Assembly (NCBI GenBank): GCA_946811185.2
Contig: OX328098.1
Coordinates: 44,455,650 to 44,519,649 of the forward strand
From: Hippopus hippopus
Taxonomy: Eukaryota; Mollusca; Bivalvia; Cardiida; Cardiidae
Reading direction: 5' to 3'
DNA length: 64,000 nt
The notes below the pieces were generated by a model. The model was not told the DNA's origin. It did not search any database and saw only the letters and a program-made list of their open reading frames with translations. The translations under genes were made by a program, and so were the position numbers. Positions 54,601-61,800 of this stretch are shown here, piece after piece. Within the stretch, counting starts at the first letter, position 1. Each line of letters opens with the position of its first letter.

Positions 54601-55646
54601 TGGTGTTAAAGTCTTACCTCGTGTCAAAATTTCTCTTTTTTATGTAGAAACACGTTATTTTATGATAAAATGGATTATTTGCCAAGACGAAAACATGACA
54701 TAGCCATTTTAGGTGCTTTCGTCTTCATTGTTTTGCACACAGGCCAAAGATACTGAAATAAAATAGGGTTTTAAGTTCACCAGTTTTGATCCACCACGCC
54801 GCAAATCAATCTGGCGAGTGTATGTCTGATTGACGTTTCATTTTACCCTATCCTTATATTAAGTATCTTGGATCTGATCGAGCTTGCTTATTTTTCTTAC
54901 CTACTTCGGAAAAACAGTATGAATAAACGTATGCCAAGATTGCATCTACTTTCTCAGTTGGATTAAGTGGAAGACATTGGATGAACCTAACTGTATATTG
55001 AAAGTTTACCTGGGGAATGACGTCAGTTTGATGATGTAGTCTGACCAATTACAGGGAACGAATGTATGGGTCCTGCACTCAAGTGATTCAGAACAAAACA
55101 TACACAAGTAAAAACAAAGTTTAAGTTGTTGTTACGTTGTTTTTACCAGATTTTTTATTGTTAGAGATCTATGAATATTTCCAATGTCTTATTTTTCTAA
55201 AGTTTTATCAAATCATCTACCAAGCAGTAACTCGCATGCGCAAACATATGATGTTAGAGTAACGAAAGTATGGGTCCACAGGCTACTGATATGTGCAGTG
55301 ATAAGAAAAAAATGTTGCTGAATTTTATTAAACACTTGTAAAAAACAATGTCTCCTTTCTTCATTTTGTTTGAAAATCTGTCTATCGCCTCAGAATAAAA
55401 AATCAATAGTGATCTAATGTTTCACAGTAATATTGCGAATGTTCTAGTGAGCATTCAAATTCAAGAAACAAACATTAAATGAATGAATGAATGAATGAAT
55501 GATTGATTGATTGAAAGATTTGATGTTACATACACCACAAATATTTATTTAAGCTGTGTAACAGGACACTACCTGAATGACTGTCCACAGGCAAGAGTTT
55601 TATCCAAACGAAGCTCTGCGATTTTACATGGAATGGATTTCCACAT
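42513..55646 (-). CDS. OGG1: 8-oxoguanine DNA glycosylase/AP lyase, complete gene, eight coding exons
   Basis: OGG1 removes 8-oxoguanine paired with C and nicks the abasic site in base excision repair (nucleus, mitochondria). Exons 55573-55646, 53309-53466, 51874-52352, 50901-51017, 50221-50365, 48250-48299, 43716-43763 and 42513-42602 join in phase to 386 codons (human 345). Order: N-terminal domain with GQSFRW, the asparagine loop SSNNNISRI, the HhH-GPD motif with catalytic Lys (CGVGAKVADC), catalytic Asp in PVDTHVW, and a C-terminal NLS-like tail. The extra length comes from an acidic/Lys-rich insert in exon 3. The residue equal to human Gln315 is His. Divergent from RPL5, sharing its promoter region. 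Confidence 0.95.
42641..42920. mobile_element. Symmetric F1 variant with two long arms
   Basis: Both arms are of the long type: CAGACAACAAGATTATAGGC at the left and its inverse CCGGACCAGTCTAGAGTTTT at the right, with TTAA at 42641-42644 and 42917-42920. The left edge is 39 bases upstream of the OGG1 exon 8 acceptor. Confidence 0.85.
42933..43160. mobile_element. F1 MITE
   Basis: TTTAATCCTTTACCGGAAGAC, GAAAGCTTTTGCAGAC, hairpin weakened (AAAATGGTTTCCAGCATG), end GTGTGGTAAAGGCTTAA. Confidence 0.78.
43175..43408 (-). mobile_element. SINE, diverged, minus orientation
   Basis: TGTTTAATGCTATTTTCAAT, GTGCAGCTATCCATATTTTTC, CAAGTCACTGGCTGCTTTCC, GGAATGAATCCTGTTGTAATG, short head GTAATCAAACCAGTGAC. 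Confidence 0.7.
43419..43646. mobile_element. F1 MITE, complete, short arm first
   Basis: TTAACTCTTTACCACAGTCCC, GAAGAAAATGCTGGTAACCA hairpin, GACCAGTCTTATATTTTGTC, ATTTGGTAAAGGGTTAA. TTAA at both ends. Confidence 0.88.
43716..43763 (-). CDS. OGG1: OGG1 exon 7
   Basis: Acceptor ATTACTACAG and donor AAAAAG/GTAAAG frame 16 codons: VLFTADLRQFKDVNKK. This is the conserved V-L-F-S/T-A-D-L segment containing Phe319 (human numbering), which stacks on the flipped base. Phase 0 on both sides. Confidence 0.92.
43966..44064. repeat. F2 core hairpin, right end only
   Basis: GACAGTGTAGATCAAAGATC with AGATCTTTCATCTACACTGG, then GGTGCTTTAAAGGGTTAA. The left arm is absent. Confidence 0.7.
44090..44560. mobile_element. 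Two decayed F1 copies
   Basis: 44090-44310 keeps AACATTGTGGGAAAAGCAG and a small hairpin at 44230-44270. 44404-44560 starts CTTTATCACACAGTTCTG and has GGAGAAAATGCTGGTAACCA. Confidence 0.65.
44570..45028. repeat. OGG1 intron with a short imperfect palindrome
   Basis: 44592-44722 forms inverted arms: AAGGAATGAAGAGAACTTTTT and its inverse AAAAAAAGTTCTTTTCATTCC, with ACCGCTTCGCGGTTT at the centre. Other sequence to 45028 is AT-rich and unassigned. Confidence 0.7.
45274..46601 (+). mobile_element. Mariner DD34D transposon, full length, one internal stop
   Basis: TIRs CG(T/A)GGGGTGATCAGAAAGA with GCGGACCA at both ends, flanked by TA (45272-45273, 46602-46603). 1328 bp. The transposase frame runs 45471-46529, broken only by a TGA at 46206-46208. 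It has the paired HTH region, TCDETWVHFYEPESKQQS (first Asp), HQDNAPAH (second) and YSPDLAPCDFWLF (third), with 34 residues between the last two. The SETMAR/irritans-like layout is clear. The fresh TIRs suggest recent activity. Confidence 0.95.
45471..46529 (+). pseudogene. Mariner transposase, one in-frame stop
   Basis: Reading starts MTFLFEQRVIIKFYVKLGKS and after the TGA at 46206 resumes in the same frame with RGVILHQDNAPAHKAK. It ends at IEHKGGYFEKQ plus stop, the usual mariner C-terminus. About 350 codons in all, the normal length. All three catalytic Asp are present. Probably inactive in this copy because of the stop. It could be a sequencing artefact or allele. Confidence 0.92.
47750..47978. 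mobile_element. F1 MITE, complete reference copy, short arm first
   Basis: TTAACCCTTTACCACACAATG to GTCGTGTGGTAAAGGGTTAA, 229 bp with TTAA both sides. The hairpin arms AACATTGTGGGAAAAGGAGA and inverse are almost perfect. The long arm has GACAGGTCTAAAATTTTGTC. Confidence 0.92.
47988..48210. mobile_element. F3 MITE
   Basis: TCGACCCAGGTCAGCCTGC, core hairpin, TTCTGCATGTCAAAAGACCAG, TTATGTGATGACTTGCTTGG, CCTCCTTTTCCTATGCC and CTCATA end. It ends 40 bases before the OGG1 exon 6 donor. Confidence 0.72.
48250..48299 (-). CDS. OGG1: OGG1 exon 6
   Basis: Acceptor TTTTGTGTTTCAG and donor CATTCT/GTAAGT frame 50 bases, two carried bases plus DFFRDLWGPYAGWAHS. Human has GWAQA here. The Gln that reads the 8-oxoG edge is His in this gene. 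Confidence 0.92.
48433..49047 (-). repeat. F4 element copy 2, inverted to 9358-9962
   Basis: AAAATAGAGGATCTTACATG at the left. GAATGACAGACAAAAAATATCC, ATGACGTCATTTTTCC and GGGTTTAATACACTGCC mirror copy 1. It lies in the OGG1 intron between exons 5 and 6. Confidence 0.75.
49205..49666. mobile_element. Two F1 MITEs in OGG1 intron 5
   Basis: 49205-49410 (short arm first, hairpin cut to GGTTACCCAG) and 49455-49666 (long arm first, perfect hairpin around GCTGGTTACCAGC, right TTAA at 49663-49666). Confidence 0.8.
49938..50150. repeat. 28-bp minisatellite, about 7.5 units
   Basis: Unit AGCTGGCTGTTTATGAACAC plus AAAAATAG with a few changes. It ends about 70 bases downstream of the OGG1 exon 5 donor, on the transcript side. 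Confidence 0.9.
50221..50365 (-). CDS. OGG1: OGG1 exon 5 (catalytic Asp)
   Basis: Acceptor ATACTTTCAG and donor GATAG/GTGAAA frame 145 bases: VADCVGLFCLDKHGAIPVDT, HVWQIASRDY, ending YDEI plus G. PVDTHVW holds the catalytic Asp268 and His270. VADC holds the recognition-site Cys253 (human numbering). Confidence 0.96.
50595..50695. mobile_element. F1 MITE remnant
   Basis: TGCTGGTAAGCAGCATTTTCTCC and AATACTTTCAAATGC, ending TTGTTTTGTAAAGTGTTAA. Confidence 0.6.
50901..51017 (-). CDS. OGG1: OGG1 exon 4 (helix-hairpin-helix, catalytic Lys)
   Basis: Acceptor CTATTTTTCAG and donor GCAAAG/GTGATA frame 39 codons: ASARFIEQNGGENWLYSLRT and on to LMKLCGVGAK. The last codon is the Schiff-base Lys249 (human numbering), so the splice junction falls directly after the catalytic residue. 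Phase 0. Confidence 0.96.
51100..51334. mobile_element. F1 MITE, near complete
   Basis: TTAACTCTTTACCAAATCAC, GGAGAAAATGCTGGTAACCA hairpin, CAGGGTCGTTCAAACTAGG, right end GTGTGATAAAGAGTAAA. Confidence 0.85.
51380..51660. repeat. F2-like hairpin scraps in OGG1 intron 3
   Basis: TAGATCCAAGGTTAGACTGC at 51402 and GTGTAGACCCAAGATCAGAC / TTTGGTCTTGATTGTGC at 51538-51590. No intact ends. Confidence 0.45.
51874..52352 (-). CDS. OGG1: OGG1 exon 3 (largest)
   Basis: Acceptor GATTCTTTCCAG and donor ATACAG/GTTTGA frame 479 bases. The first about 55 codons (TVEKKLTRKSKGSKTLLKED and on) are a charged insert not found in human OGG1. Then come [40 protein letters not shown] and LRSLGFGYRAKYIQ. SSNNN contacts the orphan C. 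The insert has no recognised domain. Confidence 0.95.
52430..53115. mobile_element. Three F1 MITEs in OGG1 intron 2
   Basis: About 52430-52640, 52695-52905 and 52905-53115. The hairpins are variously intact (AAATGTTAGTGGTCAGCATTT; GAAAATGCTAGTCAAAAGCA; GGAGAAAATGCTAGTAACCA). TTAA ends are degraded. Confidence 0.72.
53309..53466 (-). CDS. OGG1: OGG1 exon 2
   Basis: Acceptor ATTTCTTCTTGTAG and donor GTAG/GTACTA frame 158 bases: WKEHTPGHWTGVIGRDVWRL, KQTETELLYQVLN and on to CDDKGTV. It matches human [20 protein letters not shown]. A second possible donor lies further 3', but only this one is in phase with exon 3 (Asp codon). Confidence 0.92.
53520..53735. mobile_element. F1 MITE, decayed
   Basis: TTAACCCTTGTTGAAGGAATC at the left, GAGAAAATGCTAGTAGCCAACAT, GCCAGGTCTAAAATCTTGTACG at the right. 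Confidence 0.7.
54186..54420. mobile_element. F3 MITE, complete reference copy (235 bp)
   Basis: TATGAGCCATGCTCTGGC at the left and CAGAGCATGGCTCATA at the right are exact inverted ends. The core TCGACCCAGATCAGCCTGCA lies next to the right end, and the body has ATGGATCCATAAAGTCCATTTTG. Confidence 0.88.
54421..55572. other. OGG1 intron 1, no clear feature apart from a tetranucleotide repeat
   Basis: AT-rich with no supported exon. A (GAAT)n / (GATT)n run at 55479-55512 may be a SINE tail without its body. Confidence 0.5.
55573..55646 (-). CDS. OGG1: OGG1 exon 1 with start codon
   Basis: ATG at 55646 opens MWKSIPCKIAELRLDKTLAC, GQSF plus AG before donor GTAGTG. It matches human LWASIPCPRSELRLDL...GQSF. 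An in-frame TAA nine bases upstream fixes this ATG as the first usable one. A short in-frame upstream frame precedes it (55653-55700). No mitochondrial presequence is visible before SIPC. Confidence 0.93.
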
Positions 55647-55798
55647 GATGTTTTACCAATCTTCTGTCGTTTTGACTCTGGGCCGTTTAGATGTAGTCAT
55701 TGCGCATGCACATTTCATCGTTCTTCCTTTTCCGGTTTAAGGCCCCCAGCCGAAGCTACCTGTATTATCGGAGATTTCAATCTTCGAAAATCCTCACA
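55647..55798. promoter_or_regulatory. Shared divergent promoter of OGG1 and RPL5
   Basis: 152 bases between the two start codons. TGCGCATGCA at 55701-55710 is one change from the NRF-1 half-palindrome GCGCATGCGC. CTTCCTTTTCC at 55723-55733 is a TOP-like tract on the RPL5 strand and would give a 5' UTR of about 76 bases. No TATA box. Typical for a housekeeping pair. Confidence 0.75.
55653..55700 (-). other. Upstream open frame of OGG1, in frame
   Basis: ATG at 55700 reads MTTSKRPRVKTTEDW then TAA at 55655-55653. Six bases later the OGG1 ATG follows in the same frame. KRPRVK is NLS-like. It is translated only if transcription starts upstream of 55700. Confidence 0.5.
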
Positions 55799-55801
55799 AT
55801 G
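55799..55801 (+). CDS. RPL5: RPL5 exon 1 (ATG only)
   Basis: ATG directly followed by donor GTGAGA. Vertebrate RPL5 also has its first intron immediately after the start codon. Confidence 0.9.
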
Positions 55802-58800
55802 GTGAGATTTGATAGAATGAAATAAAGTCTGTGAAATCCTATTTACGTATTAAAATCCCTTAGATGATTTTCAATGACAGCTGTGTCCGGAGTTTCTTGA
55901 TATTGTCTTTAGTCAAATCGTCATGCCTTGATTGGAAAAAGGACACCCGTCTGGCTCCGGATGGAAAATCAAAGGATTTTGACTACTTTAGCTAATCCAT
56001 GACAGTATCTAATGGCAAGAATTATTGTGAACATGTTTTAAATCGTTATTGGAAGGTCAAGACGCCACGTCATTATTCTAATTCCATTTCTGTCATTCTC
56101 TTTCAGGGGTTTGTGAAAATTGTCAAAAATAAACAATACTTCAAACGATTTCAAGTCAAGTTCAGGAGGAGGAGAGGTATGTTGCCCGTATATTTTGTAT
56201 TGAAGCATACTCCAAACTTCTGAGACTAGGGAATAACAAGGTTGTGCCCTTAGATTGTCATCGATTGCATTTGATCATGTAATTACCTCAAGCTGGTGGA
56301 AAAGGAGAAAATGCTGGTAACTAGCACTTTCTCCTTTTCCCAAAATGTTTTCTGCACTTCCAGTGAGAAACTTCAGTTTTTGAGTCACATTTAATTTGTC
56401 GTTTGCAAATGCTTTCAATTTGGACCAGTGTAAAATTTTGTCGTTTGGAAAAGAGTTAATCCATAATATAGTATTCAGACACTTTCAAAGCAAAAAAATC
56501 AGCTTGCTAAAACAGTTATATTATATAACAACCTTGCCGTGTGTGGAGGTAGACTTAAGTTTTTGGACCGAGCCCTAGTGGCTTAGTCCATAGCGTGCAG
56601 GACTTGACAACAGGGGGTCATGGGTTCGAACCCTGGCTTGGCCAATTTCTTTCCAAGGATTGATGATGGTCATTGCGACAGGATTCATTCCTCTCCCACT
56701 GCAGACCATTGTTTCGACATTGGTTATGTGGGAAAGCAGCCAGTCGCTTAGAAAGAAAATTGTGGTACTGGTAAAAGAGACTCCAGGAAAGCATGGATAG
56801 GTACACTGGCCGCAGTGATATAACAGAAAAAATGTTAAACGGCATTAAATATCATTCAATCACTCAATCAACCTAATGTTTTGGCTTTCCAGAAATTGGG
56901 GATTGTCTCAAGCAGCTGTTTATCATGTGAAATGTTGCTTTGTACGAAGGGTGAACATTTGTGTTTCACTGTGTTTTGTGTACAGTAGATCTTTGTTTCA
57001 AGACTTTACCAGCATTTTCTCCTTTTCCAATAATTTTTTCAAACTCTTCTTCATCAGTGTTGTTAAAACTTGGTATTGTTTTGTTAAGGGATTACTATAT
57101 GTTTCCTTGTAGCTAAGGATTGATTCATTGATGGATGTTATTTTTTCAGAGGGAAGAACAGATTACTATGCAAGAAAACGACTTGTTGTTCAAGAGAAGA
57201 ATAAGTACAATACCCCCAAGTACAGACTGATTGTCCGATTTACCAACAAGGACATTATCTGTCAGGTAAACTTTGAAAGATTTGGATAAATTGAAATTCC
57301 TTTGACTCTTTACCATACAACAAGATGTTAGACTTGTCCAAATTGAAAGGAGGTTGCGGATGACATATCACATGTGACCGGAAACACTGAAGTTTATTCT
57401 TGGAAGGATAAAAGATACGAGGGCTGTTAGAAAATGACTGAGACAACACTCATAATATGAGAAGTCTTACAAACAAAATATCTCATTGCAGATGACATAT
57501 TCTTTATACATGCCAAATATTAGGCAGCTAGGTCTTCTGTATAAGTGTCTGGGTCCGTCGGAAATATACCACCTAGCTTGGTCTGGAGCACAACGGCGTT
57601 TTAAAAGTGATGTCTAACCAACATTACTGGGCGTTTACACTAGTGCATGTCATTTCCTTTTCAAAATAAACACCACTCAATCTAACTTCATATGTAGCTG
57701 CACCCATTTGTGGTACAGTTTTACATCATTCACCAGTGTTGGCATTTTTTTTATCTTTTCACCAAGTGCCATGGACTCAGTGCCTATCAGAAAACCGAGT
57801 CCCATCTAGCTCTCATTGAGTCCCATTCTTCTACCCGTTGGAAGGACTTCAGAAACCATCCTTTGGATATTTTTATTTCAATTGCACGGGGATATCTAGT
57901 TAGCGTCAATCTTTTAGTCTGTGCACCCATCAGTAAACACGTTTTTTGCTCTGATGTCTACGAAGGCAAAACAAACATTCATAACAATGTTGCTTTCCGA
58001 TGTCGTTTCTTTTACCAGCCATGGTTTAAATTCAGGCTCTTTCAGCCAGAATTCTTGAAAAGAGCGAGCATTTTTTTTTTTCTCTTAGCCGGGGTAGCCA
58101 TACTGGACTGCAACAGATGCGGTTGCTATGCGATATAAATCACAATAACTTGGATAAAAGGTTGCCATTTAAATTACTGAAGCTATTTTTAGAAGCGGGA
58201 TTTCCAAAAATAGTAATATTTTGTTTTGTGACGATCTTTTGCAAACATGGAAACAACCCTTATTTGTATTTTAAACGGCGGTTAAACGGTGCAGATTTTT
58301 CGCTTCGTCCCATGGACGCAATGGCGATTTTTATGTTTTGTCCCAAATTAATTGTTGCGTAAAAAGACATGTTTACAGCATAAACGCGAACCCTGCTCAC
58401 TATCTAATTACCTCACTACATTTAGTGCCGCAGTCTTCAATTCACTGAATTATTGAATCTTATACCTCTCAACTGGGACTTGACATGTGAAAAAACGCCG
58501 ATGATCATCGTCCCCCACCTCTTTTTGCGATGTACGGAGATGATGCATCTTTCACAAACTAATTGTGCCACCAATTAACAAGAGCCAGAGACACGCCTCT
58601 TCCGCTCCTATCATTTCCAACATCTTTTTTTTTTTTTTTGTTTCAATAGGAATTTTTCCGAGCTTGATGCAAAACTTTATGTAAGCTCGCTGCTCCACCT
58701 TTGTCGTTATCCATTTCGGTGCTGTTTCTTTGGTAGCATGAATTTCCGGAAAAACATGTTATCTATTACCTGAACTTAATGAAACTTTACCATAAATTCG

Positions 58801-61800
58801 ACAGAATAATGTAGTGTATAATGTGGCATCATTTTAATTGACTTTTCCCTGCTACTTTAATATCATTCAAGCTTTTATTCAAGTGTGATTTATATGAACT
58901 TGCTCATTTTTACAGTGTGCTCTGGTTAGTCACGCCTCTTGTTGATTTTAGATGATATACAATTATAACGTAACTAAAACAGATTTCATTTAAGTCTTTC
59001 AATTTATCAAAGACTAACTACTTTTATGGAAAATTTTATCTACATATGTTAAGTTTTCCCTAAAAACATACATAGTCTCAATAATTTCCGAACAACCCTC
59101 ATATTGTTGGAAAAGAAGCAGATGATGTCTTTCCCTCAGTGTTTTCAAAAACCTTCCTCATTGGGGTCATTAAAGGCCCAATAGCGGCCAAAAACGCAAT
59201 GCGGGTGTTGAAATGCATTTAGATTTAAATTATGCCATCTAAAAGTTTGGAAAAAATCATGAAGATGACAGTCTGATATTGTTTGATCGGTCCAAGTGTT
59301 AGTCACTGGAAGAAAAAAATGAATTTCAAAATCTGGCCAAAAGTTAAGAAAAGATAGAGTGACCTGGCAATTTTTAACCTAGTTTCAAAATTAATTTATC
59401 TGCCAGGGACTAACACTTGGACAGACCATACAATAACAGATTGTCACCTTTACAATAATTTCCATGTGTTTAGATGGTATAATTTAAATTTAAATGCATT
59501 GTAACACCCACTTTCTTTACACTTGGCAGCTGTTGTTACTTTAAGACTCTGGATTTGTTTGGTATTGGCCACTATTGGGTCAAATGACCCTTGCAGTGAG
59601 TGTCTTTTTGTAATTTCATCTTTGGAGCATTGTACTCTTTACCAAGAGACAAAATTTGGGCTTGTTCAAATTGAGAACATTTGCAGAAGGCAGTTCTGGC
59701 TCAAATAATGGGAATTCTTTGAAATGGCAGAAAACAGTTGTTGAAAGAAGAAAATTCCTGGTTACCAATATTTTCTCCTTTTCCCACAGTATTTTCAGAA
59801 GCCCTCCTCGTCTTGGGGGGGGGGGGGGGATACCTCATTAAAGGGTTACTGTATATGTGGATATATACGCTGCCGGAAAATTTGCGAATTACCAATTACA
59901 GACATTTTGCGTACTGGAATGTTTGCAAATTCAAGACATTCATTATTTGTTGGTATAATTATGGTAAAATACACGAACAGAAAAGTTTGCGAATTTTTCA
60001 AATTCGCGAAATCGCAAAAATTTCCACTTCGCAAAAATTTCCACTTATACAGTAATCCAATGACACTTTTTTAGCTTCCCACCTTTCCTCTCTCTCTCCC
60101 TCTCCCCCCCCCCACCCCAAAAAAAGGGGGGGTTCTGCTGTTCAAAGGGTTAATCCAATAATTTTAAAAAAGAGAAAGATCTGCCTCCTTAAGAATATAT
60201 CAGAAAGTAGCAGTGTATGTTAAGTACATTTTGATCTCAACACATATACCTTGGGGCTTAGGCACTGGTTAAAACCTGTCCAAAATACTTGACTAGGACA
60301 AGAATAGGTATTGACACTGTACAAACTCAGTGTTGCATCTCGAACTTTCAAGCAATGTACGTTATGTTTTTGTCAATTCCTTACAGAAATTGGTGTATAC
60401 TTTTCAGGGATATGGAACAATGATTCTTGACAACTTAACCCTTTACTAAACAACAAAATTTTGGACTGGACCAAATTGAAAGTGTTTGCAGACAATATAA
60501 CAAATATTGCCAAATTGATGATTTCTGTAATTGATGGAATTGGTAACCAGCATTTTCCCATACTCCCACAATGTCTTCAAAAGCCTTTTTCAGGCTTGTG
60601 AAAACTCGGGATGTGTGGATGTAGCTATCAGTGTTTTGCCAAGAAAGAGATTCTTCGGCAAAGCCCCCCACTCCCACCCTCGATTTATATAGAAAAATGT
60701 CCCATCTGAATGCACACAGGTGGGAATCTGTCCCCTCCACTTTTCTGTAAGAATTTGTTTTGAGTGCACTTGTTTCTCTTCTTTTGAAAATTTCCCTAAT
60801 TCTGAAAGTTAGAGACCATTGTCCTTTCTCTGAATGATATCCAGCAGAATACTGATCTTTGTATTGTAATAAAGTGACACATTGATGGTTATATAATGAC
60901 CCTGAGTAAGAGGGCTATTGAAAACATTGTGGGAAAAAGGAAAAAAATCTGCTTATTATCAGCTTCTCCTTTTCCTACAGTGTTTTCTTTCCTTTCAAAG
61001 ATGTATCCAATACCAGTTTTGCAAGAGTTCAAGGGTGAATGTATTTTATTAATTAATGATATTGTTATTGCAGATAGCGTATGCCAGAATCGAGGGAGAT
61101 GTGATTATATGTGCTGCATACTCGCACGAACTGCCTCGTTATGGCGTCAAGGTCGGGCTGACAAACTATGCTGCTGCTTATTGCACAGGTCTTCTTATTG
61201 CCAGAAGGGTAAGTTTGGGAACTGGGCACAGATGGGAGAATAGTGTGGGAGACACATTGCAAATTTAAGCCACCTTGAGGAAGAAGGTGTTTGGAAACAA
61301 AGGAAAAGGAGAAAATGCTGGTCATGACCAGCATTTTCTCTTTTTCCTTTGTTTTCTACCCTTTCAAAGGAGGTAAAAGTATTATTTAAGGCATATTTGA
61401 TTTTTTTTGTGTGCAGATGCCTTGACTTAGGGCGTGTCCAAAATTTTGTTGTATGGTAAAGAGTTAACTTGTTTCCTCCAGCAACAACTGAGCCTTTTAC
61501 TTTAACTCAGTTACACACAGGATAAGTAATTTGGGGGTTTGGAGTTGGAATGCCAGCATGGCCATTGGCCAAACTGTTTAACCCTTTACCACACAATTCA
61601 GACTTCAGAAGGAAGGTTTTTGAAAACATTTTTGAAAAAGGAGAAAATGCTGGAAATCAGCATTTTCTCTTTTTTCAACATTGTTTTCTACTCTTCCCAA
61701 AACAAATTTTAATTTTTCAGTCACATTATCTCACCATCTGCAGTTAGGCTTGAACCCGGGACCTCCAGGTCACGAGTCCTACACTTTACCACCGAGCCAC

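Noticed and set aside
57710..58362. Plus-strand frames of 142 and 81 codons
   Set aside because: Inside the decayed TIR element of RPL5 intron 3. Composition and lack of a motif argue against a host gene.
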